Shown: positions 9,081 to 18,309 of the stretch, piece after piece
Layout: each line of letters opens with the position of its first letter
Position numbering within the stretch: the stretch's first letter is position 1
Assembly: GCF_014197615.1 (NCBI RefSeq)
Contig: NZ_JACIFY010000004.1
Location: 124,001 to 188,000 of the forward strand
Length of the DNA stretch: 64,000 nt
Source of the DNA: Rhizobium esperanzae
GTDB taxonomy: Bacteria > Pseudomonadota > Alphaproteobacteria > Rhizobiales > Rhizobiaceae
Direction of reading: 5' to 3'
The notes under the pieces: model-generated
Seen by the model: only the letters and a program-made list of their open reading frames with translations
Told to the model about the DNA's origin: nothing
Database searches by the model: none
Position numbers and translations under genes: made by a program

Positions 9081-9126
9081 TGCATGTCGCCCGGAAGTGT
9101 CAGCGGTTCCGGGATAACGACGTGCA
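9081..9126. repeat. RIME-like palindrome, copy C
   Basis: TGCATGTCGCCCGGAA at the left and TTCCGGGATAACGACGTGCA at the right form an imperfect palindrome sharing outer arms and CAGCGG core with the other copies. It lies just past the 3' end of the FliL-like gene. Confidence 0.65.
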
Positions 9127-9141
9127 TAAAGGCAAAGAGCT

Positions 9142-9681
9142 TTAGTGGGCGGCCGGTGCCGGCGCATCGCCGGCCGGTGCGGTCTCGACGATCTTGACGG
9201 GTGTACTCACCTTCTTCGGCTGCCCGGCGGAGCTTTCCTTGACATCTTCCTTGGAGAGATAATCGAGCTGCTCCAGCATCACGTCGGCGACATATTCGCC
9301 GCCGAGGCGCTCGTTCATGCCCTTCTTGATCTCATCGCGAAAGGCCTTCGGATCGAAGGATTTGATGTGGGCGATATCGACCATCTTGTTGCCGACGAGC
9401 AGGCTGAAAAGCTCGTCCGTCGTCATCTCGGCCAGCGGCAGCGTCACACCCTTCAACATCTCCTTGTTCATCATGAAGGAAACGCGGCCAAGGAAATAAC
9501 CGGTGATCGCGCCGTCGCCGATGATCGGTACCGTGATCGTTTCACCCTTCACCAGTTCGAGCGCGCTCTGCTTGGAATCCGTCGCAGCGGGCGCCGGCGC
9601 GGTCGCCAGGTACACCGAGAAATAGACCGATGCCAAGGTGATGGCGCAAACCCAGACGCCGGTGAGGACGAGCTTGATCAT
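9142..9681 (-). CDS. Membrane-anchored protein of the flagellar cluster, FliL-like topology
   Basis: 179 residues: short cytoplasmic start, one N-terminal membrane segment (LVLTGVWVCAITLASVYFSV, residues 4-23), then a periplasmic domain and an Ala/Pro-rich tail. The region LVKGETITVPIIGDG...ITGYFLGRVSF, followed later by GGEYVADVMLEQLDYLSKED, resembles the layout of FliL (single membrane segment, SPFH-like domain ending in a 'VxDVLFxxF' strand), although a true fliL is at 34959. It is last in the flhA-fliR operon, and its ATG overlaps the end of the preceding flgN-like gene by 1 base. Function unknown; the FliL resemblance is by eye. Confidence 0.55.
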   Translation of the reverse strand: MIKLVLTGVWVCAITLASVYFSVYLATAPAPAATDSKQSALELVKGETITVPIIGDGAITGYFLGRVSFMMNKEMLKGVTLPLAEMTTDELFSLLVGNKMVDIAHIKSFDPKAFRDEIKKGMNERLGGEYVADVMLEQLDYLSKEDVKESSAGQPKKVSTPVKIVETAPAGDAPAPAAH

Positions 9682-10046
9682 CAGTTACCACGCGCGGCGA
9701 ATTGTTCCTGGGAATAGGTACCGTCGGCATCGGCGTCCTGAACGGCGTTCTTCAGCAGGTCGGCGACAGCGCGAACCGCTTCGAGATGCGCCTCGACCCG
9801 GCGGGCATTGAGAACCAGCTTCTTCTTCAGGCCGTGCAGCTGATCGAGATGGGTAGCGGCAAGCTCGGCCGGATCGGTGTCGCGGAAAAGCATCGACAGC
9901 TCGTAGAGGCAGCGGCTCTTATGCGCATTGGAGACCTTGAGATCGAACTGCGGATCGCTGCCGATCCGGGTGTTCTCATTGTCGATGATCATTTCGAGGC
10001 GTCCGAGAACGGATTTGATCCTGTATTCGTTCGAAACTATTTCCAT
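9681..10046 (-). CDS. FlgN-like flagellar export chaperone candidate
   Basis: 121 residues, soluble and almost all helical (LEMIIDNENTRIG, HLDQLHGLKKKLVLNARRVE). Size and the long-helix pattern fit FlgN, the chaperone for hook-associated proteins FlgK and FlgL, and it lies directly after the rod-binding flgJ-like gene, as flgN does in other alphaproteobacteria. No invariant motif proves it. Confidence 0.5.
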   Translation of the reverse strand: MEIVSNEYRIKSVLGRLEMIIDNENTRIGSDPQFDLKVSNAHKSRCLYELSMLFRDTDPAELAATHLDQLHGLKKKLVLNARRVEAHLEAVRAVADLLKNAVQDADADGTYSQEQFAARGN

Positions 10047-10057
10047 GGTACCCTCGG

Positions 10058-10621
10058 TTATGCGTCGCTTGCCGACTTGGCGTCGGCGGTCGGCGTGCCA
10101 AATGTCTTGCGCTGGAAGTCATCGATCATGCTGAGTGCAGTGTTGCGATCACGATCATCGGTTGTGGCATTGGCGATCTTGCCTTCCTGCCGGCGCAGCT
10201 GCTCGCTGTACATCTGCTTGGCAATGCCGATGCCGTCACCCTTGGCCATGGTGTTGCCGAGCTGTTCGGCCATCATGCCTTTCCAGATATCGCCGGTCGC
10301 GCCCTTGCCGTAGACGTCTTCGCTTTCGCTCGGCAGCATCGACTTGACGAAATTCTGCAAAACCATGGCCTCGAATTTCCGGTAGCTTTCCGGCACTTCC
10401 TCGGCCTTGGTGCGGTTCTGGATGTTGTTGACGCCGCTCTTCTGGCTGACATGGTCGAGAATATCGACCGTATTGGAGAAGCCCTTGCCGTTCTCGGCGA
10501 GGCTCGTTGCGGCAAAGGCCGCACGGTTTGCCTTCAATTTTTCCTGGGCCGCCTGAACCTCCATGGGGTCGGCGGCTTTGACAACGTCCAGGACCAGATC
10601 ACTGGGGGGCGAAATAGCCAC
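10058..10621 (-). CDS. Rod-binding protein, FlgJ N-terminal domain type
   Basis: 187 residues. The rod-binding motif YRKFEAMVLQNFVKSMLP, followed by GDIWKGMMAEQLGNTMAKGD and GIGIAKQMY, is the FlgJ N-terminal (rod-cap) domain. The muramidase half found in enteric FlgJ is absent; the separate transglycosylase at 20696 may supply it. GTG at 10621 is preceded by GAGGA at 7 bases and avoids the overlap with the fliJ-like gene that the longer open frame (from 10726) would need. Confidence 0.8.
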   Translation of the reverse strand: MAISPPSDLVLDVVKAADPMEVQAAQEKLKANRAAFAATSLAENGKGFSNTVDILDHVSQKSGVNNIQNRTKAEEVPESYRKFEAMVLQNFVKSMLPSESEDVYGKGATGDIWKGMMAEQLGNTMAKGDGIGIAKQMYSEQLRRQEGKIANATTDDRDRNTALSMIDDFQRKTFGTPTADAKSASDA

Positions 10622-10652
10622 GTTACAATCCTCTAATTTAAGATCGTAACGA

Positions 10653-11066
10653 CTATGGGTTTCGAAGCTTGCTGGAGGCTGGTGTTGCGAATTGCTGATC
10701 GATGACATCGTAGACGGCGTTGTCATCGGCCTCGCGGCGCTCGGCCTCGAGGGCGTCGTTCATGCTTTCTTCGAAACGATCGCCCTTGGCGCGCTCGCGC
10801 GCCAGCCGCATCTCGTGGATCTGCTGCATGCCGGTCAGCTGCTGGTCCTTGATGCTGAGCCTGCCGAATCGGTCGGCGTAATTCTGCGAGAAAGCATGGT
10901 GGACCGGATCCATGGAGCCGAGCGCGAGGATGACGTCGTCCATCGCCGCATTGACCTCGACGCGCTGGCGGCTGGTTTCGGCCAGGTCGTTCTCGGCCAT
11001 CCTTTCGAGATGCCGCTGCACCAAGAGCAGTCGCTTGAGCTTCTGGGAGCGGTTCTTTTCGACCAT
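10653..11066 (-). CDS. fliJ: FliJ-like flagellar export protein
   Basis: 137 residues, highly charged and helical from end to end (RSQKLKRLLLVQRHLERMAE, then HEMRLARERAKGDRFEESMN), the two-helix coiled coil expected of FliJ, which escorts chaperones to the FliI ATPase and FlhA. The ATG at 11066 with GAGG upstream lies 7 bp past the fliR stop. Assignment rests on coiled-coil character, size and position between fliR and the rod-binding gene. Confidence 0.6.
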   Translation of the reverse strand: MVEKNRSQKLKRLLLVQRHLERMAENDLAETSRQRVEVNAAMDDVILALGSMDPVHHAFSQNYADRFGRLSIKDQQLTGMQQIHEMRLARERAKGDRFEESMNDALEAERREADDNAVYDVIDQQFATPASSKLRNP

Positions 11067-11073
11067 ATCTGCC

Positions 11074-11826
11074 TCATCGCCCGATATAGATCGAGCCGAA
11101 GGACTGGCCGAACTGGCTGACCATCGCCGCAATCGAGAAATAGATCAGGAAGAGCCCGCCCATCAGCAGATAGGGCGTGGAGATGAAGTAGACGGGGATC
11201 TGCGGCGCGAGCTTGTTGATGAAGCCGATCGAGACGTTGAAGATCAGGCCGTAGATCAGAAACGGGCTCGCCAGCCGCAGCATGATGTAGGTGGTCTGCT
11301 CCAGCGTGTCGGTAAAGGAGATCAGCGTCGCACGCATCTGCATCAGGCCGCCGAAGGGCATGGTGGTGTAGGAATCGATCAGCGCCCGGAAGACGATGTG
11401 ATGGAAATCCATCATGAAGAGAATCATGATGCCGGCAAAGGTGATGAAACCGGACAGACTGCTCTCCGGCGTGTCTTCGATGATGTCGGCCGCACCCGGC
11501 TGGGTAAAGCCGACCATCGTGGCAAGGATCGTCGCGGCGAACTGCATGCCGAGCGTGTAGATCCGCGCCAGCAAGCCGTACATCACGCCGATCAGCGATT
11601 CGCTGAAAATCAGGCCGATATAGGTTGGCGAACCCGTGTGGACGGCCGGATAGACCGTGTCCCAGAGCAGCGGCATGACGGCAATCGAGAGTGCGCCGGC
11701 GATGAAGACGCGCAGCTGTTCGGGCACACGCGCCGAGGAAAAACCCGGAAGAGCCAGCACACAGCCACCGATCCGGCAGAAAACCAGGAACAGCGCGAGA
11801 ACGGTCCCTTGCGGGTCTGTTATCAT
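11074..11826 (-). CDS. fliR: Flagellar export gate protein FliR
   Basis: 250 residues with about six membrane segments. Typical FliR stretches are [20 protein letters not shown] near the N-terminus and [20 protein letters not shown] in the centre. Part of the FliP5FliQ4FliR1 pore of the type III export apparatus. Its ATG overlaps the flhA stop (ATGA, 4 bases), so translation is coupled. Confidence 0.93.
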   Translation of the reverse strand: MITDPQGTVLALFLVFCRIGGCVLALPGFSSARVPEQLRVFIAGALSIAVMPLLWDTVYPAVHTGSPTYIGLIFSESLIGVMYGLLARIYTLGMQFAATILATMVGFTQPGAADIIEDTPESSLSGFITFAGIMILFMMDFHHIVFRALIDSYTTMPFGGLMQMRATLISFTDTLEQTTYIMLRLASPFLIYGLIFNVSIGFINKLAPQIPVYFISTPYLLMGGLFLIYFSIAAMVSQFGQSFGSIYIGR

Positions 11827-13910
11827 GAAATAGAGCCCAAAATCTTTATCTCGATGCCCTTGGCCAGTTCGACATGCGACAGCACCGGGAGCGTGGCGAA
11901 CAGCCGTTCGATGATCATGCGCACATAGGAGCGTGTTTCCGGCGACGTGACAAGGGCGAATGGCAGGCCGCGATCCATGAACTCACGGATAACTTTGGTG
12001 GCCTGTTCGCTGAATTCCTCGAGGCTGCGCGGATCGATGTCGAATTCGATCACTTCGCCCTTGGGGTCGCGCTTCAGTGCCTGGTGGAAGGCGAGATCCC
12101 ATTTGCTGCCGAGCCTGAGCACGCGCAGCACGCCGTTGTCGGCGAGGTCACCGCAAAGCTGCTGGGCCATGCGGATGCGGACATGCTCGACGATCTGCTC
12201 GGTCTTCCTGACATGCGGGGCGAGTTCGGCCACCGCTTCGAGAATGAGGTGCAGGTTGCGGATCGAGACGCGTTCGGCCAGCAACAGCTTGAGCACCGCC
12301 TGCAGGCCCGAATAAGACATGTGCGACGAGCAGATCTCGTCGGCGAGCTTCTTGTATTCGGGGTCGAGTCGGTCGATCAGCACCTTGACGTCCTTGTAGG
12401 ACAGAAGCTGCGGCAGGTTGTTGCGGATGACCTCGCTCATATGGGTCAGCACGACGGAGACGTTGTCGATCGGCTGGAAGCCCTCGCGTTTCAGATCGTC
12501 GGCGAAGTTTTCCAGGATCGAGACGGCAGGCATGCCGAAAGCCGGTTCGCGGATTTCGTCGCCCGGAATGCTCGGCCGGCGGCCGGCGCCGGTGACGACG
12601 AGGACTTCACCGACGCGCAAGAGATTGGAGGCGACCGTCGTGCCGTGGATGCGGATCTGGTAGGACTTCTCGGCGATGGCGATATCGTCGGTCACCTTGA
12701 TCTCGGGCACGACGAAGCCGTATTGCGTGGCGAATTTCTTGCGCATCTTGCCGACGCGGAAGGCGAGCTCCTGGTGGGCGCCGAGCAGACGCGTCGAGAC
12801 CATCTTGCCGAGTGCGAGTTCGATCTCGGAGGTGCGCAGCACCGACTTGACCGAATCCTTTTCCAGTTCCTTGTTCTGGACGACCTTCTTTTCCTCCTGC
12901 TCGCGGCGAAGCATGTTTTCCGCTTCGACCTGACGCGGAATGAACCAGGCGCCGAAGGCGAGAAGACTGCCGAGGGTCACGAAGGGGATAAATGGCAGGC
13001 CCGGCATCAGGGCGAGCACGAACATCAGCACGGCCGAGACCGAGAGCGCACGGGGATAACCGCTCAGCTGATTGACGACCGCCTGGTCGGTGGAGCCGGT
13101 GGTGCCGCCGCGCGAGACGAGCAGGCCGGCAGCGAGCGAAACGATGAGGGCCGGCATCTGCGAGACGAGGCCGTCGCCGACGGAGAGCTTGACGAAGACG
13201 TCGGCCGCTTCGCCGATCGGCATACCGTGACGGAAATAGCCGATGATAATGCCGCCGAAGACGTTGATGGCCGTGATGATGAGGCCGGCGACGGCATCGC
13301 CGCGCACGAATTTCGAGGCACCGTCCATCGCACCGAAGAAGGAGCTTTCCTCTTCGAGTTCTCTGCGCCGGCGCTGGGCTTCCTTCTCGTCGATGATGCC
13401 GGCCGAAAGATCGGCGTCGATCGACATCTGCTTGCCGGGGATGGCATCGAGAGTGAAACGCGCGCCGACTTCGGCGATACGCGTGGCGCCTTTGGTGATG
13501 ACGATGAAGTTGATGGTGATGAGGATCAGGAAGACGATCAGACCGATGACGAAGTCGCCGGACATGACAAGGCTTGCAAAACCGGCGATGACGCCGCCCG
13601 CCGCATCGTGGCCTTCATTGCCGTGGGACAGGATGACGCGGGTCGTGGCGATGTTCAGCGCCAGCCGAGTCATCGTCGCGATCAGCAGAATGGTCGGGAA
13701 AGACGAGAAATCGAGTGGCTTCTGGATCCACAGCGCGACCATCAGGATCAGCACCGAGAAGGCGATCGAGAAGGCCAGTCCCATATCGATCAGGAATGGC
13801 GGGATCGGCAGGAAGAGAATGCAGATAATGCCGATGATGCCGAGGGCGAAACCGACATCGCGCAGACTCGGAACGACTTTCGGAAGGGGTATTGCAGGTG
13901 GTTGCGCCAT
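11823..13910 (-). CDS. flhA: Flagellar export gate protein FlhA
   Basis: 695 residues, the usual length. About eight N-terminal membrane segments (1-310), with the FHIPEP signature [20 protein letters not shown] near residue 140 and the cytoplasmic loop [20 protein letters not shown], then the cytosolic ring domain ending in KILGSIS. It is the nonameric ring that docks chaperone-cargo complexes and uses the proton gradient. The first gene after a 212-bp gap that holds palindromic repeats, so it may have its own promoter. Confidence 0.96.
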   Translation of the reverse strand: MAQPPAIPLPKVVPSLRDVGFALGIIGIICILFLPIPPFLIDMGLAFSIAFSVLILMVALWIQKPLDFSSFPTILLIATMTRLALNIATTRVILSHGNEGHDAAGGVIAGFASLVMSGDFVIGLIVFLILITINFIVITKGATRIAEVGARFTLDAIPGKQMSIDADLSAGIIDEKEAQRRRRELEEESSFFGAMDGASKFVRGDAVAGLIITAINVFGGIIIGYFRHGMPIGEAADVFVKLSVGDGLVSQMPALIVSLAAGLLVSRGGTTGSTDQAVVNQLSGYPRALSVSAVLMFVLALMPGLPFIPFVTLGSLLAFGAWFIPRQVEAENMLRREQEEKKVVQNKELEKDSVKSVLRTSEIELALGKMVSTRLLGAHQELAFRVGKMRKKFATQYGFVVPEIKVTDDIAIAEKSYQIRIHGTTVASNLLRVGEVLVVTGAGRRPSIPGDEIREPAFGMPAVSILENFADDLKREGFQPIDNVSVVLTHMSEVIRNNLPQLLSYKDVKVLIDRLDPEYKKLADEICSSHMSYSGLQAVLKLLLAERVSIRNLHLILEAVAELAPHVRKTEQIVEHVRIRMAQQLCGDLADNGVLRVLRLGSKWDLAFHQALKRDPKGEVIEFDIDPRSLEEFSEQATKVIREFMDRGLPFALVTSPETRSYVRMIIERLFATLPVLSHVELAKGIEIKILGSIS

Positions 13911-14001
13911 AACTGTTCCGTCTCTTCATGAGAGGAGCGGACATGAGGTCCGCCAATTCGGATCGACAATTAGATGGCGAAGCTTGCGCGAAGGTGGCTC
14001 A

Positions 14002-14122
14002 GAGCGGTTCAGCTTTTCATGAGAGCGTAGAACCGCTCTAACCTTTTGTCTCTACGCAATCCCCGGCAAAAGCGCTTTGCGCTTTGCCTGCCAAAACCGC
14101 TGCGCACTTTTGCTGGAATTGC
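14002..14122. repeat. RIME-like palindromic repeats, copy B
   Basis: Two palindromes: AGAGCGGTTC/GAACCGCTCT (14002-14040), then GCAATCCCCGGCAAAA with TTTTGCTGGAATTGC (14056-14122). The interior CCAAAACCGCTGCGCACTTT closely matches copy A. The element ends at the fliQ stop codon and separates fliQ from flhA. Confidence 0.7.
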
Positions 14123-14389
14123 TCAGAAACCCGACTGGATGCGCGAGAAGACCAGATTGGTAAAAATCGAAACCTGCGAGCCGACGAAAGGCGCGGTGAC
14201 ACCGACCACAACCAGCACGGCGACGATCTTCGGCACGAAGGTCAATGTCGCTTCCTGCACCTGGGTCAACGCCTGGATCAAGGCAATGACGAGGCCCACC
14301 ACCATCGCGGCAAGGACGGCGGGACCGGAGGCAATCAGGACGGTCCAGATTGCGGCCTGGAACAGATCCAATGCATCAGCTTCATTCAT
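14123..14389 (-). CDS. fliQ: Flagellar export gate protein FliQ
   Basis: 88 residues with two membrane segments (AAIWTVLIASGPAVLAAMVV and FVPKIVAVLVVVGVTAPFVG) and the family pattern GLVIALIQALTQVQEATLTF between them. Part of the FliPQR pore. It follows flgD by 83 bp, and flhA lies beyond the repeat block. Confidence 0.95.
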   Translation of the reverse strand: MNEADALDLFQAAIWTVLIASGPAVLAAMVVGLVIALIQALTQVQEATLTFVPKIVAVLVVVGVTAPFVGSQVSIFTNLVFSRIQSGF

Positions 14390-14472
14390 CCGAAGGCAAC
14401 CTCATATCGCCTTGAGGCGGCCCCACCATATCAGGGCCGCGATTGATTGGATTACCCGTCGGCGCCGCGGTA

Positions 14473-14931
14473 TCAGCTACTGCTGCTGTCGCTGGTCGTC
14501 GTCGCGGTGGTCGTCGTTGTCGGCGCTTCGTTGGAAACCGTGATTCCCGCCTGCACGAGTATCTTACCGCCAGCCTTGGTCGTTGCAATGATGCCGTCGG
14601 AATAAACCTTGACGGAATCGACGATTCCTTTGACGGTGCCGTCGGCGCTTTCCATGTATTTGCCGACATAGCTGCCAGCCTGGGTCAGGCTCGAGCTTGC
14701 CAGAAGCGTGTCCAGCTTGGTGTTGGTCTGGATCGTCTGCTCGACCTGGGAGAAAGTTGCAAGCTGCGCGACCTGTTGGCTGGCATCCATCGGAGAGGTC
14801 GGATCCTGGTTCTTCATCTGGGCGATGAGCAGCTGAAGAAAATTGTCGTAGTTGAGCGTCGCCTTCTTGGCCGAACTCGACGTGCTCGTCGAGGTCGAAC
14901 TGCCTACGCCTGAGGTTGCATCTACCGCCAT
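14473..14931 (-). CDS. flgD: Hook-cap/scaffold protein FlgD (short form)
   Basis: 152 residues. The N-terminal FlgD motif [20 protein letters not shown] is followed by [13 protein letters not shown] (residues 27-70), needed for export and hook capping. The C-terminal part is much shorter than in enterics (about 230 residues), leaving a single small beta domain and a Ser/Thr-rich tail of TTTT and SSSS runs. Its ATG overlaps the flbT end by 10 bases. Confidence 0.9.
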   Translation of the reverse strand: MAVDATSGVGSSTSTSTSSSAKKATLNYDNFLQLLIAQMKNQDPTSPMDASQQVAQLATFSQVEQTIQTNTKLDTLLASSSLTQAGSYVGKYMESADGTVKGIVDSVKVYSDGIIATTKAGGKILVQAGITVSNEAPTTTTTATTTSDSSSS

Positions 14932-15371
14932 GGTGCGATCTCCCTACGAATCTGCTCGACCATCGTCGGCGGCATTTCGTGGTTGTTGAGGATATTGTCT
15001 TCGATCGCGTAGAGGCCGCGGATCGCCTTCAGTGCGTCGAAAGCGCGGCCGGTCGAGACGAGCGCATCGATGCGCTTCAGTTCGGCGAGGATTTCCTCGT
15101 TCTTGAAACAGGTGAGCAGCATGGTGATCGACTTGCGGAACATCGCCGTCGAATGGTCCTTGCCCTCGGGATTGATGAGGATCATCTGCGCGATGAAATA
15201 GAGCTGGCGCAGCGGCGTCGTGGCGCCTTCCGGCTGGAGAACGTGGTTTTCGAGAAGGAATGTCACATCATTCAGGAATTCCAGCGCGACCTTGCGGTCG
15301 ACGCGCAGGACGGCGCCGTTGATGAAGATTCTTTCTCCGGCTTTCAGAGAAATGCGAAGTGTACTTTTCAT
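14922..15371 (-). CDS. flbT: Flagellin post-transcriptional regulator FlbT
   Basis: 149 residues. FlbT motifs: [54 protein letters not shown] and [15 protein letters not shown]. In Caulobacter FlbT binds the flagellin mRNA leader and controls its decay; in Brucella and Sinorhizobium it promotes flagellin production. Overlaps flaF by 4 bases and flgD by 10. Confidence 0.95.
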   Translation of the reverse strand: MKSTLRISLKAGERIFINGAVLRVDRKVALEFLNDVTFLLENHVLQPEGATTPLRQLYFIAQMILINPEGKDHSTAMFRKSITMLLTCFKNEEILAELKRIDALVSTGRAFDALKAIRGLYAIEDNILNNHEMPPTMVEQIRREIAPWR

Positions 15372-15715
15372 TTAAGTCCATCCCTGATGATGGTGGTAAC
15401 GTCGATGATGCCCTGGTAGTTATTAGACAGACGTTTTCGTATCCTGTCGCATTCCTTCAATATCCAGATCGCAATCGAGATGAGATTGGCCCTCAGCTCG
15501 ATCTCCAGCTGGTTGTCGGGATGTTTCAGATCCTCGATGAAGCTGATCCACACCCGGCGCGTATAAAACAGGGCTTCGATGGCTTCCCGGCCGTATTTTT
15601 CCTTATCGCGCGCCAACGACAGCAGGTCTATGGACCGGTCAAGGACCTGCCATTCCCGCTCTTTCGCGTCGGCCACCGAGTCCTGCATGACTTCGGCATA
15701 TGAGAACTGATACAT
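15368..15715 (-). CDS. flaF: Flagellin synthesis regulator FlaF
   Basis: 115 residues. The FlaF family is seen in [30 protein letters not shown] and [18 protein letters not shown]. Partner of FlbT in flagellin production in alphaproteobacteria, where it is thought to act as a flagellin chaperone or regulator. It starts 31 bp after flgL and is coupled to flbT. Confidence 0.94.
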   Translation of the reverse strand: MYQFSYAEVMQDSVADAKEREWQVLDRSIDLLSLARDKEKYGREAIEALFYTRRVWISFIEDLKHPDNQLEIELRANLISIAIWILKECDRIRKRLSNNYQGIIDVTTIIRDGLK

Positions 15716-15746
15716 TCATGCATCCTTCTGTGCGCGCCTTTGATCA

Positions 15747-16799
15747 TCAAAGGTAGTTTACGAGACTCAACTGCTGGATCTTCGAGACGATCGTGTAAGC
15801 CGTTTCAAGCTGCGTTTCCAAAGTCTTGACGAGGGTCGAGGCTTCGTAGGGATCGACGCCCTGGAGATCGACGAGCTTGTTCTTGATAATGTTCGACTGG
15901 GCGTCGAGAGCGTCGTTGGACTTCTTGACGCGCTCCTGGGAAAGGCCAAGCTGGCTTGCCTGCGTCACGAGGCCGCTGGTCGCCTTCGTCGTGTAAGTGA
16001 TCGCTTGCTTGGACACCGTGCTCATCGCATCGGCGCTGAGGTTCTGACCGAGCAGCGCCGAGGTCATCACCGAGGCGAGTGCCATGTAGCGCATGCCTTC
16101 GGAATTGGCGTTGGTCGAGGATTCGATCACTTCGGAGTTGCTGATGCGGCTCGTCATGTTCTGACTTGATGCCTGCGACCAGCCGGTCGTCGCGTTGGTC
16201 CAGTTTGCCTGGCTGAACATCGGCTCGACCGTCGTGGTGATGAAGGTCTGCATTTCGGCGCCGGTAAGAGCGCTGACCGCCTTCGGCGGAACAAGAGCGC
16301 CTGCATAGGTGTTCAGTGCAGTGACAATGGCTGCGCTCGTCGCGGTCGTCTTGTCGGTCAGCGGCTGCACATCGGTATTGATCCCCGAGAACAGATATTC
16401 GCCGTTTACCATGGTATTGGCCGTATCCATCATGGTGGAGAGCGCGCTGGTCGCCGACTGGATGGCGACGGTAATGCTGCCTGGATCGTGACTGCCCTGG
16501 AGCGCCGTCAGCTTCGAAACGAGGCCATCACCGACGTCCTTCATCTTGGACAGACCAAGCTGCGAGGATTCCATGCGCGCGGTGACCAGCGAATTGCTCG
16601 ATTTGATCGAGTCGATCCTGTCGACCTCGCGGCTGAAATCCACGCTTCGGGCGGCATTGCCGCCGAGCGAGACCCCGATATCGGCATAGACTCCCGTCGT
16701 TGCTTCCATCGTCGCCTTCGTCATCTGGTTCTGCCCCTGACGAATGGTCAAGCGCATCGCATTCTGAATGGCCGAACTTGAAATAAATGAGCTCTTCAT
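15747..16799 (-). CDS. flgL: Hook-filament junction protein FlgL
   Basis: 350 residues. Flagellin-like N-terminal helix (SAIQNAMRLTIRQGQNQMTK) and C-terminal helix (LETQLETAYTIVSKIQQLSLVNYL), the mark of hook-associated protein 3. Forms the ring between FlgK and the filament. 3 bp after flgK, so co-transcribed. Confidence 0.93.
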   Translation of the reverse strand: MKSSFISSSAIQNAMRLTIRQGQNQMTKATMEATTGVYADIGVSLGGNAARSVDFSREVDRIDSIKSSNSLVTARMESSQLGLSKMKDVGDGLVSKLTALQGSHDPGSITVAIQSATSALSTMMDTANTMVNGEYLFSGINTDVQPLTDKTTATSAAIVTALNTYAGALVPPKAVSALTGAEMQTFITTTVEPMFSQANWTNATTGWSQASSQNMTSRISNSEVIESSTNANSEGMRYMALASVMTSALLGQNLSADAMSTVSKQAITYTTKATSGLVTQASQLGLSQERVKKSNDALDAQSNIIKNKLVDLQGVDPYEASTLVKTLETQLETAYTIVSKIQQLSLVNYL

Positions 16800-16802
16800 G
16801 GC

Positions 16803-18290
16803 TTAACTCGCAATATCCAGCAATGACTTCAACATTTCGTCAACGGCGTTAAGGATTTTCGTCGCCGCCTTGTAGGACTGCTCGATGTCGAGGAGCAGCG
16901 TCAGTTCCTCGTCGAGGTTGACGCCGGTTTCGTTGGAATAGGCTTCGTCGGAGCGTGACAGCGCAGCCGAGGTATTTTCCGCCGCCGTCGTGGCATTGCT
17001 GCGATACTGCTCGAGCCAGCCAAGGGAATTGGTAGCGTATTCCATGATGCTGACGTTCGAATCGATGCCCGTCGTCGCATCAAAACCGACTGCTGGCCCA
17101 GCCGCGGGGTCGAAATCGATGTCGGAGCCCAGCGCCGTATAGAGGCGATCGAGGTCTGTCGTATAACCGCTGAGGCCGGTGGGGTTACTGACTAGGCCAG
17201 TGGCGTTGACGCCGCCATCGCGCAGGCGCATCGGGTCGCCGCCTTGCGAGGTGATGACCCGGCTGCTGACGGTGATGGTGGACGCCATGCCGGCAACCGC
17301 GGTGGCGCCGGTATCGACCGTGCCGCCGCTCCAGGTGAAGAGGCCGGGCACATAGGCCGGGCCGGCTGCCGTGTTCTGCTCCTTGAAAAGCGAGACCAGG
17401 CCGCGAGCGATTTCGTCGAGCTGCTTCTGGAAGTTCGGGGCGATCTCGTCGCGGACCTGGAGGAGCGACTGGAGGCTCCCCTGCCCTGTCGTCGTCGCTC
17501 CGCTGCCACGCTGAAGCGCCACACCGTCCACATAAACCGAATTGCCGAGTATCGTGGCGGTATAGACATCCTGCGATTTGAACGTCACCTTGCGCGGGAC
17601 CGTCTCGAAGAGGATCGTCCCGTCGGTCGTGCTCAGCACCATATCGTTATTGTCGCGCGTCGTCGTGTTGACGCCGACGATCTGCGAAATCTGCTTGAGC
17701 GCCTTCTCGCGTTCGTCGAGGGCGCCGGATGCATCCGCACCCGAGGCCGTCGCGGTTTTCACCGCATTGTTGGCCTTCTCGAAGTCACTGAGGAGCGTAT
17801 TCAGCTTATCGACGTCGGTGGCGATCTGCTTGTCGGCGCCGGCGCGGACGTCCTGAACGGATTGCGAGGCGTTGTTCAGCGAGTTGGCGACGTCCTGGGC
17901 GGCGGTGATGGCGCCCTGGGCGGCAACGGTGCTGCCCGGCGCCGTGCGGAAGGCCTGAAGCTTCTGCTGGAAAACGCCGAGGTAGGTGGATGGCGACGTT
18001 TCGTAGTCGTTGCCGCCCATGATCGACTTGAGGTCATTGAGACCGCCCAGCAATGCCTGCTGGGCGCTGTCCTGCGAGGATGACTTCAGATATTGACGCA
18101 GCAGGGCATCTTCCTGAGCGCGGTCGATCTTGACGACCTGAGCGCCGTTTAGGGACGTGGTGAGCATCGCCTGCCGGCGCACGTAATCTTTGTTGCCGGC
18201 ATTCGAAATATTGTTCGATACGACACTGCTTTGCGTGCCCGTATTGTTGAATATTCCCTGCGCGGTATTCAGTGCTGACGTGAGCGACAT
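16803..18290 (-). CDS. flgK: Hook-filament junction protein FlgK
   Basis: 495 residues. The N-terminal rod/hook motif SSVVSNNISNAGNKDYVRRQ and the C-terminal NLDEELTLLLDIEQSYKAAT define FlgK (hook-associated protein 1). Located between flgE and flgL, 19 bp after flgE. Confidence 0.94.
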   Translation of the reverse strand: MSLTSALNTAQGIFNNTGTQSSVVSNNISNAGNKDYVRRQAMLTTSLNGAQVVKIDRAQEDALLRQYLKSSSQDSAQQALLGGLNDLKSIMGGNDYETSPSTYLGVFQQKLQAFRTAPGSTVAAQGAITAAQDVANSLNNASQSVQDVRAGADKQIATDVDKLNTLLSDFEKANNAVKTATASGADASGALDEREKALKQISQIVGVNTTTRDNNDMVLSTTDGTILFETVPRKVTFKSQDVYTATILGNSVYVDGVALQRGSGATTTGQGSLQSLLQVRDEIAPNFQKQLDEIARGLVSLFKEQNTAAGPAYVPGLFTWSGGTVDTGATAVAGMASTITVSSRVITSQGGDPMRLRDGGVNATGLVSNPTGLSGYTTDLDRLYTALGSDIDFDPAAGPAVGFDATTGIDSNVSIMEYATNSLGWLEQYRSNATTAAENTSAALSRSDEAYSNETGVNLDEELTLLLDIEQSYKAATKILNAVDEMLKSLLDIAS

Positions 18291-18309
18291 GGCTTACCCG
18301 TTACCCTGC

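Noticed and set aside
11874..13931. 685-codon open frame antisense to flhA
   Set aside because: Shadow of flhA; the true reading frame has full FlhA motifs over its entire length.
14069..14078. AAAGCGCTTT, identical to the agl operator core
   Set aside because: It lies within palindromic repeat copy B between fliQ and flhA and arises from that element's symmetry; no sugar gene is near.
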